Assembly: GCF_010384365.1 (NCBI RefSeq)
Contig: NZ_CP048397.1
Location: 4,402,001 to 4,466,000, forward strand
Length of the DNA stretch: 64,000 bases
DNA from: Streptomyces sp. S4.7
Lineage (GTDB): Bacteria > Actinomycetota > Actinomycetes > Streptomycetales > Streptomycetaceae
Direction of reading: 5' to 3'
The first letter of the stretch is position 1. Every line of letters starts with the position of its first letter. Positions 7,983 through 16,901 of this stretch are shown here, one piece after another. Made by a program: the position numbers and the translations under genes. The notes under the pieces are model-generated. The model worked only from the letters and a program-made list of their open reading frames with translations. It did no database searches and was not told the DNA's origin.

Positions 7983-9358
7983 GTCTTCTGGTCATCGGTC
8001 TGAGCCACCGCAGCGCGCCCGTGAGCGTGCTGGACCGGGCGTCGCTGTCACCGGACGGCCGGATCAAGCTCCTTCAGGACGTGCTCGCCGCCGAACCGGC
8101 GACCGAGGCGGCCGTCCTCACGACGTGCAACCGGGTCGAGCTGTACGCGGACGTGGACAAGTTCCACGCGGGCGTCGCCGAGTTGTCCACCCTTCTCGCC
8201 CGGCACAGCGGCGTCGGCCTGGACGAGCTGACTCCTTATCTCTATGTGCACTACGAGGACCGCGCCGTCCACCATCTCTTCACGGTGGCCTGCGGACTGG
8301 ACTCGATGGTCGTCGGCGAGGGCCAGATCCTCGGCCAGATCAAGGACGCGCTCGCCAGCGGCCAGGAGTTGCACACCGCGGGCCGGCTCCTCAACGACCT
8401 TTTCCAGCAGGCGCTGCGCGTCGGCAAGCGCGCCCACAGCGAGACCGGGATCGACCGGGCCGGGCAGTCGCTCGTCACCTTCGGACTCGAACAGCTCGCC
8501 GCCGGCGCGGATGTCGGCACCTGGGCCGGGGGCCGGCGCGCGCTGGTGATCGGCGCCGGGTCGATGTCCTCGCTCGCCGCCGCGACGCTCGCCCGTGCCG
8601 GGGTCGCCGAGATCGTCGTCGCCAACCGCACGGCGTCCCGCGCGGAGCGCCTGGTGGCGATCCTGGGCGAGCCCGGCGGTACGGGAGTCAAGGCCCGCGC
8701 CGTCGCCATGGGCGCTGTCGACGCAGAGTTGACACGTGCCGACATCGTCGTCTCCTGTACCGGCGCCACCGGTCTCGTCCTGACGGCCGACGCCGTCGGG
8801 GCCGCCATGGGCCCCGTCCCCGGTGACCGGGAGATCGCGCTCCTCGACCTCGCCATGCCCCGCGACATCGACGCCGCCGTCCACCGCCTCGGCGGCGCCC
8901 GGCTGATCGACATCGAGTCCCTGGCCGACGCCTCCGCCGACGCCCCGATGGCCGCCGACGTCGACGAGGTCAAGCGGATCGTCGCCGACGAGGTCGCGGC
9001 CTTCGGCGCCGCCCAGCGCGCCGCCCACATCACCCCGACCGTGGTCGCCCTGCGCGCCATGGCCGCCGACGTCGTCACCAACGAGATCACGCGTCTCGAA
9101 GGCCGGCTCCCCGGCCTCGACGAGCGCCAGCGCGCCGAGATCACCCAGACCGTGCGCCGCGTCGTGGACAAGCTTCTGCACGCCCCGACCGTGCGGGTGA
9201 AGCAGCTCGCCGGTGAGCCGGGCGGCGCGGGTTACGCGGACGCGCTGCGCGAACTGTTCGACCTCGACCCGCAGACGGTCGCCGCCGTCAGCCGGGCCGA
9301 CCGGAGCGAGGCCGCCGACCGGAACGCGGTCGACCTCAAGAACCGAGGGCGGGTATGA
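7979..9358 (+). CDS. hemA: Glutamyl-tRNA reductase
   Basis: A 459-residue NADPH-dependent reductase that turns glutamyl-tRNA into glutamate-1-semialdehyde, the first step of C5 haem and B12 synthesis. The catalytic Cys50 lies in the hallmark TTCNRVELY (48-56). The conserved GEGQILGQIK, the Rossmann GAGSMSSLAA and a C-terminal helical dimerisation region (VRRVVDKLLHAPTVRVKQLA) are present. Length is typical for actinobacteria. ATGA overlaps at both ends place it in the rex-hemA-hemC-hemD operon, so Rex ties haem output to redox state. Confidence 0.96.
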   Translation: MSLLVIGLSHRSAPVSVLDRASLSPDGRIKLLQDVLAAEPATEAAVLTTCNRVELYADVDKFHAGVAELSTLLARHSGVGLDELTPYLYVHYEDRAVHHLFTVACGLDSMVVGEGQILGQIKDALASGQELHTAGRLLNDLFQQALRVGKRAHSETGIDRAGQSLVTFGLEQLAAGADVGTWAGGRRALVIGAGSMSSLAAATLARAGVAEIVVANRTASRAERLVAILGEPGGTGVKARAVAMGAVDAELTRADIVVSCTGATGLVLTADAVGAAMGPVPGDREIALLDLAMPRDIDAAVHRLGGARLIDIESLADASADAPMAADVDEVKRIVADEVAAFGAAQRAAHITPTVVALRAMAADVVTNEITRLEGRLPGLDERQRAEITQTVRRVVDKLLHAPTVRVKQLAGEPGGAGYADALRELFDLDPQTVAAVSRADRSEAADRNAVDLKNRGRV

Positions 9359-10323
9359 CCGACAAGACACTGAGACTCGGGACCAGGCGCAGCAGGCTCG
9401 CCATGGCCCAGTCCGGGCAAGTGGCCGACGCCGTCAGGGAGCTGACCGGACGGCGCGTGGAGCTCGTCGAGATCACGACGTACGGCGACACCTCCCGCGA
9501 GCAGCTGTCCCGGATCGGCGGCACCGGCGTCTTCGTCACCGCGCTGCGCGACGCGCTGCTGCGCGGCGAGGTCGACTTCGCCGTCCACTCGCTCAAGGAC
9601 CTGCCCACGGCGCAGCCCGAGAACCTGACGCTGGCCGCCGTACCGCGCCGTGAGGACCCGCGGGACGTGCTGATCGCACGCGACGGGCTCACCCTCGACC
9701 GGCTGCCGCACGGCGCCAGGATCGGTACGGGCTCCCCGCGGCGTACCGCGCAGCTCAACGCGTACGCCCGCAGCCACGGCCTCCTCATAGAGACCGTGCC
9801 GATACGCGGGAACATCGACACCCGCATCGGCTACGTACACGGCGGTGAGCTGGACGGGGTCGTGCTGGCCGCCGCGGGTCTCAACCGACTTGGCAGGACC
9901 GGCGAGGTGACCGACTTCCTGTCGGTCGACTCCGTCCTGCCGGCCCCCGGTCAGGGGGCGCTCGCCGTCGAATGCGCGGCTTCCGACCCGGAACTCGCCG
10001 CCGCACTCACCGGCCTCGACGATCCGCACACGCGGATCGCCGTCACCGCGGAACGTTCCCTGCTCGCCGCCCTGGAGGCCGGCTGCAGCGCACCTGTGGG
10101 TGCGCTGGCCGACCTGCTGGGCGACGGACAGGACACGCGATTTGTCAACGAACTGCGCCTGCGTGGCGTCGTCGGCACGACCGACGGCTCGACACTCGTG
10201 CAGTTGTCCATCACCGGTCCCGTACCCACGTCGCACGGCGACGCCGTCGCGCTCGGTCGCGAACTCGCGTCCGAGATGCTCGCCAAGGGTGCGGCCGGTC
10301 TTATGGGGGAGCGAGCACTTTGA
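9355..10323 (+). CDS. hemC: Porphobilinogen deaminase (hydroxymethylbilane synthase)
   Basis: A 322-residue enzyme that joins four porphobilinogens into hydroxymethylbilane. Visible family marks are RLGTRRSRLAMAQ (7-19), HSLKDLPT (78-85), GTGSPRR (124-130) and EAGCSAPVGA, where Cys244 holds the dipyrromethane cofactor. Overlaps hemA by ATGA and the next gene by four bases. Length and motifs are normal, so it should be active. Confidence 0.97.
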   Translation: MTDKTLRLGTRRSRLAMAQSGQVADAVRELTGRRVELVEITTYGDTSREQLSRIGGTGVFVTALRDALLRGEVDFAVHSLKDLPTAQPENLTLAAVPRREDPRDVLIARDGLTLDRLPHGARIGTGSPRRTAQLNAYARSHGLLIETVPIRGNIDTRIGYVHGGELDGVVLAAAGLNRLGRTGEVTDFLSVDSVLPAPGQGALAVECAASDPELAAALTGLDDPHTRIAVTAERSLLAALEAGCSAPVGALADLLGDGQDTRFVNELRLRGVVGTTDGSTLVQLSITGPVPTSHGDAVALGRELASEMLAKGAAGLMGERAL

Positions 10324-11975
10324 GCCCCATCGCCGACCATCCGGCAGTCCACGCATCAGGGCACGTCACCTTCCTCGGTGCCGGACCCGGGGATCCGGGT
10401 CTGCTGACACTCCGCGCCGTCGAGGCGCTCGCGGGGGCGGAGGTACTGATCGCCGAGCCGGATGTGCTCGAAGTCGTACGCGGCCATGCCCGTCCGGGTG
10501 TGAGCACGCCTGAGATCACGATTGTTGACGATGCGTCAACAGCCGCCGGTATCCCAGCGATCAGGGATGCCGTCAATCTTGTCATGGAGGCCGCGCGCGG
10601 CGGCAAGCGGGTCGTCCGTGCGGTGACCGGGGACCCCGGTCTCGACGGCGACACCGGCGCCGAGATGCTGGCGTGCGCCGCCGCGGGCATTCCCTTCGAG
10701 GTCGTGCCGGGTATCGCCGCCGCCGTCGGGGTGCCCGCCTACGCGGGTGTGCCGCTGCGGGACGCGCACGGCACGGACGTCCGCTTCGTCGACAGCCGTA
10801 CGGCCGGCGAGCGCTGCTGGACCGAACTCGGCGCGAGCGACGGCACGGTCGTCGTCTCGGCGACGCTCGACACGGTCGCCGCGACCGCCGGTGAGTTCGT
10901 CGCCGCGGGCCGCAAGCCCGACACGCCGATGACGGTCACCGTCGCCGGTACGACCACGCGCCAGCGCACCTGGTCCGCGACGCTCGGCACGATCGCGCTG
11001 ACGCTGAAGCAGGCGAAGGTCCTGCCGTCGGCGTCCGGGCACCAGCCGGTCATAGCCGTGGTCGGGGAGCGCAGCGCGCCCGCGCAGCGCGACCAGCTCG
11101 CGTGGTTCGAGTCGAAGCAGCTGTTCGGCTGGAAGGTGCTCGTGCCGCGTACGAAGGAGCAGGCCGCCTCGCTCTCCGACCAGCTTCGGTCATACGGCGC
11201 CGTGCCGCACGAGGTCCCGACCATCGCGGTCGAACCGCCGCGTACGCCCCAGCAGATGGAGCGCGCGGTCAAGGGGCTGGTCACCGGGCGCTACGAGTGG
11301 ATCGCCTTCACATCGGTGAACGCGGTGAAGGCCGTCAGGGAGAAGTTCGAGGAGTACGGGCTCGACGCCCGTGCCTTCGCGGGAATCAAGGTCGCCGCGG
11401 TCGGCGAGCAGACCGCCGCGGCGCTGGTCGACTTCGGCGTCAAGCCGGACCTGGTGCCCAGCGGTGAGCAGTCCGCGGCCGGGCTGCTGGACGACTGGCC
11501 GCCGTACGACCCGGTCTTCGACCCGATCGACCGGGTGTTCCTGCCGCGTGCCGACATCGCCACGGAGACGCTGGTCGCCGGGCTGATCGAGCTCGGGTGG
11601 GAGGTCGACGACGTCACGGCCTACCGGACCGTGCGCGCTTCGCCGCCGCCCGCCGAGACGCGGGAGGCCATCAAGGGCGGCGGCTTCGACGCGGTGATGT
11701 TCACCTCGTCGTCCACCGTGCGGAATCTGGTCGGGATCGCGGGCAAGCCGCACAACGTGACCGTCATCGCGTGCATCGGCCCCGCGACCGCCAAGACGGC
11801 GGAGGAGCACGGGCTGCGGGTGGACGTGCTGTCACCGGAGCCCTCGGTGCACAAGCTGGCCGAGGCGCTGGCGGCGTTCGGCGCGGAGCGCCGGGCGGCG
11901 GCGCGGGAGGCCGGAGAGACGGTCACCCGGCCGAGCGAGCGGCGGCCGGGGTCGAGGCGGCGGCGTACGACGTAG
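10320..11975 (+). CDS. hemD: Bifunctional uroporphyrinogen-III C-methyltransferase/uroporphyrinogen-III synthase
   Basis: A 551-residue fusion. Residues about 15-250 form a CobA-type SAM methyltransferase (GAGPGDPGLLTLRAVEAL, then VVPGIAAAVGVPAYAGVPL), which would make precorrin-2. Residues about 265-520 form a HEM4 uroporphyrinogen-III synthase domain (KVLVPRTKEQA, FTSVNAV, VMFTSSSTVRNL). The fusion is common in actinobacteria and feeds both haem and the B12/sirohaem branch. The start is a TTG at 10320 overlapping the hemC stop, with a GGGGGAG stretch about 9 nt upstream. The tail is basic (RRPGSRRRRTT). Confidence 0.92.
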   Translation: MSPIADHPAVHASGHVTFLGAGPGDPGLLTLRAVEALAGAEVLIAEPDVLEVVRGHARPGVSTPEITIVDDASTAAGIPAIRDAVNLVMEAARGGKRVVRAVTGDPGLDGDTGAEMLACAAAGIPFEVVPGIAAAVGVPAYAGVPLRDAHGTDVRFVDSRTAGERCWTELGASDGTVVVSATLDTVAATAGEFVAAGRKPDTPMTVTVAGTTTRQRTWSATLGTIALTLKQAKVLPSASGHQPVIAVVGERSAPAQRDQLAWFESKQLFGWKVLVPRTKEQAASLSDQLRSYGAVPHEVPTIAVEPPRTPQQMERAVKGLVTGRYEWIAFTSVNAVKAVREKFEEYGLDARAFAGIKVAAVGEQTAAALVDFGVKPDLVPSGEQSAAGLLDDWPPYDPVFDPIDRVFLPRADIATETLVAGLIELGWEVDDVTAYRTVRASPPPAETREAIKGGGFDAVMFTSSSTVRNLVGIAGKPHNVTVIACIGPATAKTAEEHGLRVDVLSPEPSVHKLAEALAAFGAERRAAAREAGETVTRPSERRPGSRRRRTT

Positions 11976-12093
11976 TACACCGGTGCGAGGGGAGCCGTCC
12001 GCGCGCGCGTGGGACGCGGCGTAGCGTGGACGGGTACGTCAGCGACAGCTCTTTCGGATCCTGCTGATCCTTCGGACCACGAGGCGACTCACC

Positions 12094-13083
12094 ATGAATG
12101 TGTACGGTTCCTTCCCCGGTGCCCGGCCCCGCCGGCTGCGGACCAGCCCCGCGATGCGGCGCATGGTCGCCGAGACGCGGCTGCACCCGGCCGATCTGAT
12201 CCTGCCCGCGTTCGTGCGGGAGGCCGTCACCGAGCCGGTGGCCGTCTCGGCCATGCCCGGGGTTGTCCAGCACAGCCTCGACACGCTGCGCAAGGCGGCC
12301 GTCGAGGCGGTCGCGGCGGGTGTCTCCGGGATCATGATCTTCGGTGTGCCGGAGGACGAGAAGAAGGACGCGCTCGGGACGGCCGGGACCGACCCGGAGG
12401 GAATCCTCCAGGTGGCGGTCCGGGCGGTGCGCGACGAGGTCGGCGACGACCTGGTGATCATGTCGGACCTGTGTCTGGACGAGTACACCGACCACGGCCA
12501 CTGCGGGGTGCTCGACACCGCCGGGCGCGTCGACAACGACGCGACGCTGGAGCGGTACGCGGAGATGGCCCAGGTGCAGGCCGACGCGGGCGTCCATGTG
12601 GTGGGCACCAGCGGGATGATGGACGGTCAGGTCGGCGTGGTCCGCGACGCGTTGGACACGATCGGCAAGGAGGACGTGGCCGTCCTGGCGTACGCGGTGA
12701 AGTACTCCTCCGCGTTCTACGGCCCGTTCCGGGAGGCGGTCGGCTCGTCGCTGAAGGGCGACCGCAAGACGTACCAGCAGGACCCGGCCAACTCCCGTGA
12801 GTCCCTGCGCGAGTTGGCGCTGGATCTCGAAGAGGGCGCCGACATGGTGATGGTGAAGCCCGCCGGCCCGTATCTGGATGTGCTGGCGAAGGTCGCGGCG
12901 GAGGTGGACGTGCCCGTCGCCGCGTACCAGATCAGTGGCGAGTACGCGATGATCGAGGCGGCGGCCGAGAAGGGCTGGATCGACCGGGACAAGGCGATCC
13001 TGGAGAGCCTGACCGGGATCAAGCGGGCCGGCGCGGGGATGATCCTCACGTACTGGGCCACGGAGGTCGCGCGGGCGCTCTGA
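12094..13083 (+). CDS. hemB: Delta-aminolevulinic acid dehydratase (porphobilinogen synthase)
   Basis: A 329-residue enzyme that condenses two aminolevulinates into porphobilinogen. Both active-site lysines are present: Lys203 in AVKYSSAFYG and the Schiff-base Lys255 in MVMVKPAGPY. The metal region reads CLDEYTDHGHCG (127-138): the outer cysteines Cys127 and Cys137 remain but the middle zinc-ligand cysteine of CLCEYTxHGHC is Asp129, so metal use differs from the three-cysteine zinc type. It begins 118 bp after hemD, with its own ribosome binding site (CGAGGCG), and could be read from the operon or its own promoter. Confidence 0.95.
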   Translation: MNVYGSFPGARPRRLRTSPAMRRMVAETRLHPADLILPAFVREAVTEPVAVSAMPGVVQHSLDTLRKAAVEAVAAGVSGIMIFGVPEDEKKDALGTAGTDPEGILQVAVRAVRDEVGDDLVIMSDLCLDEYTDHGHCGVLDTAGRVDNDATLERYAEMAQVQADAGVHVVGTSGMMDGQVGVVRDALDTIGKEDVAVLAYAVKYSSAFYGPFREAVGSSLKGDRKTYQQDPANSRESLRELALDLEEGADMVMVKPAGPYLDVLAKVAAEVDVPVAAYQISGEYAMIEAAAEKGWIDRDKAILESLTGIKRAGAGMILTYWATEVARAL

Positions 13084-13094
13084 GGCGCCCGCGC
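13069..13094. terminator. Perfect 10-bp hairpin at the hemB end
   Basis: GCGCGGGCGC, a 6-nt loop holding the hemB stop (TCTGAG), and GCGCCCGCGC. It lies between convergent hemB and a lipoprotein gene and can stop both. Confidence 0.8.
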
Positions 13095-13107
13095 GTGACC
13101 GGAGCGG

Positions 13108-13824
13108 CTACCAGAGCAGGGCGTCGGCCATCGTCGACTGCCAGTAGGAGACCGACGTGTCCGCGGTGGTCGCCGTTCCCTTCGGGAGCGTGAGGTTCGC
13201 GGCCGAGCCCACCGACCCCTGGTTGTCGCGGCCCGCGAAGTGGACGCTGAGCTTGTACGCCGCGGTGGTCGGGGCGCCGTCGACGCCGCCCAGCGCGATC
13301 GAGGCGTAGGCCGACTCGCCGGGCGCCAGGGTGACGACCGCCTGCGGCTTGCTGTCCTCGTTGATCTGCGTGACGGACTGGGCGTCGTCGAAGCCGAGGA
13401 GAGGCGCGTAGTAGGCGTCGCAGTTCCCCTCGCCGGTGTTGGTCGCGGTCACCAGCAGGTGGTTGAGGGGCCGGGCGACGTCGGTGACGGTGACCTTGGT
13501 GTTGGACCCGGTGCAGGTGGTGCGGGCGGCGCTCTTGGCGTCGGAGCCCTTGTCGGCGCTGTCGTTCTTGCCGCTGCCGCTGCTCTTGTTGCTGTCGCTG
13601 TCGCTGTCGCTGCCGCTGCCGCTGTCCGCGTTCTCGTCGGCGGGCGGCTGCTGCTTGTCGGTCGCCTGGGAGTCCGGCTCGTCCGTGGCCGCGGACGTGG
13701 CCGTGGAGTCGGGCTTCGGGTCGGCGTTGACCACGTCCGACGGCTGGCAGGCGGTGAGGGCGAGCGCGGCCAGCAGAGCGGTGGTGGCTGTGGTGGCGGC
13801 GGAGCGGATTCGACGGTTGCGCAT
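13108..13824 (-). CDS. DUF4232-type secreted lipoprotein
   Basis: A 238-residue lipoprotein. A basic N-terminus and hydrophobic helix lead to a lipobox ending LALTAC (Cys about 29), then a Ser/Asp/Gly/Lys-rich linker (about 30-110) and a C-terminal domain with the DUF4232 pattern (CTGSNTKVTVTDV, TNTGEGNCDAYYAPLLGF). Two cysteines probably form a disulfide. The protein would sit on the outer face of the membrane; its job is unknown. A similar domain occurs in the HTH protein encoded divergently at 14143 and in the lipoprotein at 16217, suggesting a local family expansion. ATG at 13824 gives a normal signal peptide. Confidence 0.82.
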   Translation of the reverse strand: MRNRRIRSAATTATTALLAALALTACQPSDVVNADPKPDSTATSAATDEPDSQATDKQQPPADENADSGSGSDSDSDSNKSSGSGKNDSADKGSDAKSAARTTCTGSNTKVTVTDVARPLNHLLVTATNTGEGNCDAYYAPLLGFDDAQSVTQINEDSKPQAVVTLAPGESAYASIALGGVDGAPTTAAYKLSVHFAGRDNQGSVGSAANLTLPKGTATTADTSVSYWQSTMADALLW

Positions 13825-14142
13825 GAGTTTCTGTCTCCCGTTTCTTGGTGCGGTCAGTGCTGGTTGATGAGCACGATCAGAACGCTCGTGCAGGCGATCA
13901 CTACGCAGACGGCGACGCCGTCCACGAGGCTGTCGCGGAGGCGGGTTCGGATTGCTCCTCCTCGGTCCGGCGGCTGCTGGGATCACCTTGCGGGGCGGCT
14001 GGAACCGCCCGCAATCAGCAAGGGACAATGAGGGAAGCCGGAACGCTGAGACGCTTGTGACCTGCGGGGACGATGTCTCCCTGGGACGCGTTCCTGGAAC
14101 GGCCGCGGACCGTGGCGTACCGATGTCGAGGGGAGACTGCGA
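13825..14142. other. 318-bp divergent intergenic region
   Basis: Region between the minus-strand lipoprotein gene and the plus-strand HTH gene. It should hold two divergent promoters, but no confident -35/-10 pair stands out. A minus-strand frame at 13854-13952 would encode a hydrophobic peptide of about 32 residues behind a good AGGAGG, but lacks a normal start codon; it is listed among the findings. Confidence 0.5.
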
Positions 14143-15495
14143 GTGGCGACGACCGAGGCCAGGGCCTTCGCGGAACTGCTCAGTGAGTTGAAGGAGCGCT
14201 CGGGACGCAGCTACGGCGTGCTCGCCGCGAAGCTCCACGTCAGTACGTCCACCCTCCACCGCTACTGCAACGGCGACGCCGTGCCGACCGACTTCTCGGC
14301 GGCGGAGCGGTTCGGTCGGCTGTGCGGCGCGACGGGCGAGGAGTTCGTGGAGCTGCACCGGCGGTGGATCCTCGCGGACGAGGCGCGGCGGCGGTCGCGG
14401 GCGGCGGGGTCTGCGGCGGCCCCTGTTGAGGAAGCCCTGGCGCCCGAGACCCCTGAAGCCTCCGCCCCGACTACGGCTACGGCTCCGGACACCGAGCCGG
14501 CCGCCGCGCCCGTCGCGCCCGTCGAGTCGGCCGACGCCGCGACGCCCGAGCCGGACCGGCCCGAGGGCGACACGTCCGCCTCGCGGCGCGGAAAACGTCT
14601 GTACGTCACTCTCGCCGCCGCGGCGGTCGTCGTGGCCGTCGCCGTCCCCGCTCTTGTCTTCGGCCCGCTGAACGATCCCTCGACCGACCGTTCGTCCACC
14701 GCGTCCGAGGTCTCGGACGGCGGCGGGTCGAAGTCGCCCGAGCCGTCCGTCTCCCCCTCCGGATCACCTTCCCCCGACAAGTCGCCCTCGCCGAAGGCCA
14801 GTTCCTCGGCCCGAGAGACCGCGAAGGACAAGGCGGGCGGCGGCGACCAGGGGAAGGGGAAGGAGGAGGCCGGCGGAGTGCCCGTGACGGTGAACACCAG
14901 GCCGTACGCCTTCGAGGACCCGTGCACCCAGCGCTATCTCGTCGACCGCCCCGCGTCCGAGGTCCCCCCGCCCCCCAACGAGCCGGACGCGCCCGGCTGG
15001 GTCGCCGCGCTCGGCGCGGTCTCCAGCGGAAGCCAGTTCATCGAACTGGCCCTTCAGGGCACCGGGAGCGAGACCGTCGTGCTCAACGACATGAACGTGC
15101 GCGTGGTGGGGAGCGACGCGCCCCTCGCCTGGAACGACTTCGGTACGGGGGTCGGCTGCGGCGGCGGGGTGACGACCAGGGCGTTCACCGTGGACCTGGA
15201 CGCGGGCCGCCCCGGCGTCGAACCGCAGGGCGGGCAGCGGGACTTCCCCTACAAGGTCAGCGAGTCCGATCCGGAGGTCTTCCACATCACCGCGAAAGCC
15301 TCGGCCCGCTACGTCAGTTGGTACCTGGAACTGGAATGGTCCAGCGGCGGCCGGGAGGGCACGCTCCGCATCGACGACCACGGGAAGCCGTTCCGTACGA
15401 GCGGTGCGCAGGGTCGGCCGTCGTTCGACTACCCGCTCGGGGGCGACTCGAAGTGGGAGACGGCGGCCGTGAACGACCCGGACCAGTATCCCTAG
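14143..15495 (+). CDS. Membrane-anchored helix-turn-helix protein with extracytoplasmic domain
   Basis: A 450-residue protein. Residues 1-90 are a cytoplasmic Xre-like helix-turn-helix (EARAFAELLSELKERSG, YGVLAAKLHVSTSTLHRYCN). An acidic Pro/Ala/Glu linker leads to one transmembrane helix (YVTLAAAAVVVAVAVPALVF, about 151-170), then a Ser/Pro/Lys linker and an outside domain (about 250-450) with three cysteines. The layout suggests direct signalling from envelope to DNA, known for Streptomyces proteins of this type, but neither ligand nor target is known. GTG at 14143 with GAGGGGAGA upstream. The following GNAT gene starts 13 bp later and is probably co-transcribed. Confidence 0.8.
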   Translation: MATTEARAFAELLSELKERSGRSYGVLAAKLHVSTSTLHRYCNGDAVPTDFSAAERFGRLCGATGEEFVELHRRWILADEARRRSRAAGSAAAPVEEALAPETPEASAPTTATAPDTEPAAAPVAPVESADAATPEPDRPEGDTSASRRGKRLYVTLAAAAVVVAVAVPALVFGPLNDPSTDRSSTASEVSDGGGSKSPEPSVSPSGSPSPDKSPSPKASSSARETAKDKAGGGDQGKGKEEAGGVPVTVNTRPYAFEDPCTQRYLVDRPASEVPPPPNEPDAPGWVAALGAVSSGSQFIELALQGTGSETVVLNDMNVRVVGSDAPLAWNDFGTGVGCGGGVTTRAFTVDLDAGRPGVEPQGGQRDFPYKVSESDPEVFHITAKASARYVSWYLELEWSSGGREGTLRIDDHGKPFRTSGAQGRPSFDYPLGGDSKWETAAVNDPDQYP

Positions 15496-15508
15496 GGAGT
15501 CTCCCGCC

Positions 15509-16039
15509 ATGACAGGACTCGGACCCGTCGCCTGGCCACCCGCGCCGATCAGGACCGAGCGGCTCGTGCTGCGCGAGTCCGAGGCCCGCGACCGTGACGC
15601 GTTCATCGAGCTGTTCGCCTCGCCGGAGGTGCGCACCTACCTCGGTGGCCCTCGACCGCGTGACGAACTCGAACGCGCGGTGCCCGCGGTGCCCGGGCGT
15701 CGCCCCGGCCTCTTCGTGATCGAGCTCGACGGAGCGATGGGCGGCACGGTCACGTTCCAACGGCGCGATGCGGAGCGTCCGGGGCACGTCCGTCCGGATG
15801 CCGGGGAGGCCGAACTCGGCTACCTGTTGCTGCCGCAGGCGTGGGGACACGGGTACGCCGCCGAGGCGTGCACGGCGGCACTCGACTGGTTCGCCGGCGC
15901 GCTTCCCGGCGAGCTGGTGGTGCTCTGCACCCAGGCCGCCAACGCCCCTTCGATGCGGCTCGCGGCGAAGCTCGGATTCATCGAGGTGGAGCGGTTTGAG
16001 GAGTACGGCGCCGAGCAGTGGTTCGGCGTGCGCATCTAG
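15509..16039 (+). CDS. GNAT N-acetyltransferase (RimJ/RimL type)
   Basis: A 176-residue acetyltransferase. The N-terminal RTERLVLRESEARDRDAF and later GYLLLPQAWGHGYAAEA (acetyl-CoA loop) and NAPSMRLAAKLGFIEVERF are the standard marks of the RimJ/RimL branch, which acetylates amino groups of proteins or small molecules. The substrate is unknown. It starts 13 bp after the HTH gene and likely shares its transcript. Confidence 0.85.
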   Translation: MTGLGPVAWPPAPIRTERLVLRESEARDRDAFIELFASPEVRTYLGGPRPRDELERAVPAVPGRRPGLFVIELDGAMGGTVTFQRRDAERPGHVRPDAGEAELGYLLLPQAWGHGYAAEACTAALDWFAGALPGELVVLCTQAANAPSMRLAAKLGFIEVERFEEYGAEQWFGVRI

Positions 16040-16120
16040 GCTTCGACGGGGGCGAAATGGGCTGTGAGCTGGGGCTGTTGCACATCCAATGCCGTCTTTT
16101 CGGAACCCATTCGCTGAGAC

Positions 16121-16146
16121 GGAACCCGGACATTCACGCGATCGTT
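16121..16146 (+). promoter_or_regulatory. Candidate ECF sigma-factor promoter
   Basis: GGAAC (16121-16125), a 17-nt spacer, then CGTT (16143-16146), about 70 bp before the lipoprotein start. This resembles cell-envelope-stress ECF promoters of the sigma-E type (GGAAC at -35, CGT-containing -10). Pattern match only. Confidence 0.35.
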
Positions 16147-16216
16147 CGCGGATCGAGCCGGTCCTAGCGTCGTCGGTGTCAGCAGGGAACACCGCAACCG
16201 ACAGCCACGGGAGATC

Positions 16217-16885
16217 ATGATGCGTTCGCGTCTCGCCGCCCGTTCCGCCCGTCTCGTCCTGGCCGCCGCGGCCGTGACGGCACTCGCCGCCACCACCACC
16301 GCCTGCGGCCCCGAGGAACTCGCGGACAGCGGCAGCTCCGCGGCCCCGTCGGCCGCCGCCTCCGAGGGGAGCGACAAGTCCTCCGGTGACAAGTCGTCGA
16401 CCGGTGGCGCCGACTCCTCGGACTCCAGTGGCTCCAGCGACAAGGGCGAGTCCGCCGACGACGGGAAGAGCGGCTACGGGCAGTCCTGCGGCGCCAACGA
16501 CCTGGACTTCACGGTCACTTCGGAGTCCCAGGCCGGCGGCTACTACCGCGTCACCGCCAAGGCCAAGTCCGGGATCACCTGCACCCTGGAGGTCAACACC
16601 CCCACGGTCTCCTTCGGTTCCGACGCCGACGGCGTCGCCTCCCCCGTCGGACAGCGTGGCGAGGAGCCGATCAAGCTCACGGGCTCCGCCGTCGCGTACA
16701 CCGGTATCAACCCCAAGACCACCGACACCGACCGTGGCGTGGAGTTCGAGAACGTCATCATCGGCACGACCGAGGACGACCCCAACCCCGCCGAGCTGAA
16801 GCTCCCCGAGCCCGCCACCGTCGACAAGCCGATCGTCACCAACTGGTCCACGAACCCGTCCGAGACCATCCCCGTCATCGTCTGA
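16217..16885 (+). CDS. Secreted lipoprotein, DUF4232-like
   Basis: A 222-residue lipoprotein with a basic start, hydrophobic helix and lipobox ending TTTAC (Cys about 34). A Ser/Gly/Asp/Lys-rich linker (about 40-90) precedes a beta-type domain (CGANDLDFTVTSESQAGGYY, later ITCTLEVNTPTVSFG) with two cysteines that probably pair. No catalytic residues are evident. ATG at 16217 or 16220; the two neighbouring ATGs cannot be told apart. A candidate ECF promoter lies upstream. Related in pattern to the lipoprotein ending at 13108. Confidence 0.78.
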   Translation: MMRSRLAARSARLVLAAAAVTALAATTTACGPEELADSGSSAAPSAAASEGSDKSSGDKSSTGGADSSDSSGSSDKGESADDGKSGYGQSCGANDLDFTVTSESQAGGYYRVTAKAKSGITCTLEVNTPTVSFGSDADGVASPVGQRGEEPIKLTGSAVAYTGINPKTTDTDRGVEFENVIIGTTEDDPNPAELKLPEPATVDKPIVTNWSTNPSETIPVIV

Positions 16886-16901
16886 CGAATCGGACCGGGA
16901 G

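Noticed and set aside
11100..11120. GGTTCGAGTC tRNA T-arm-like sequence
   Set aside because: It is within the hemD coding frame and no acceptor or anticodon arms fold around it.
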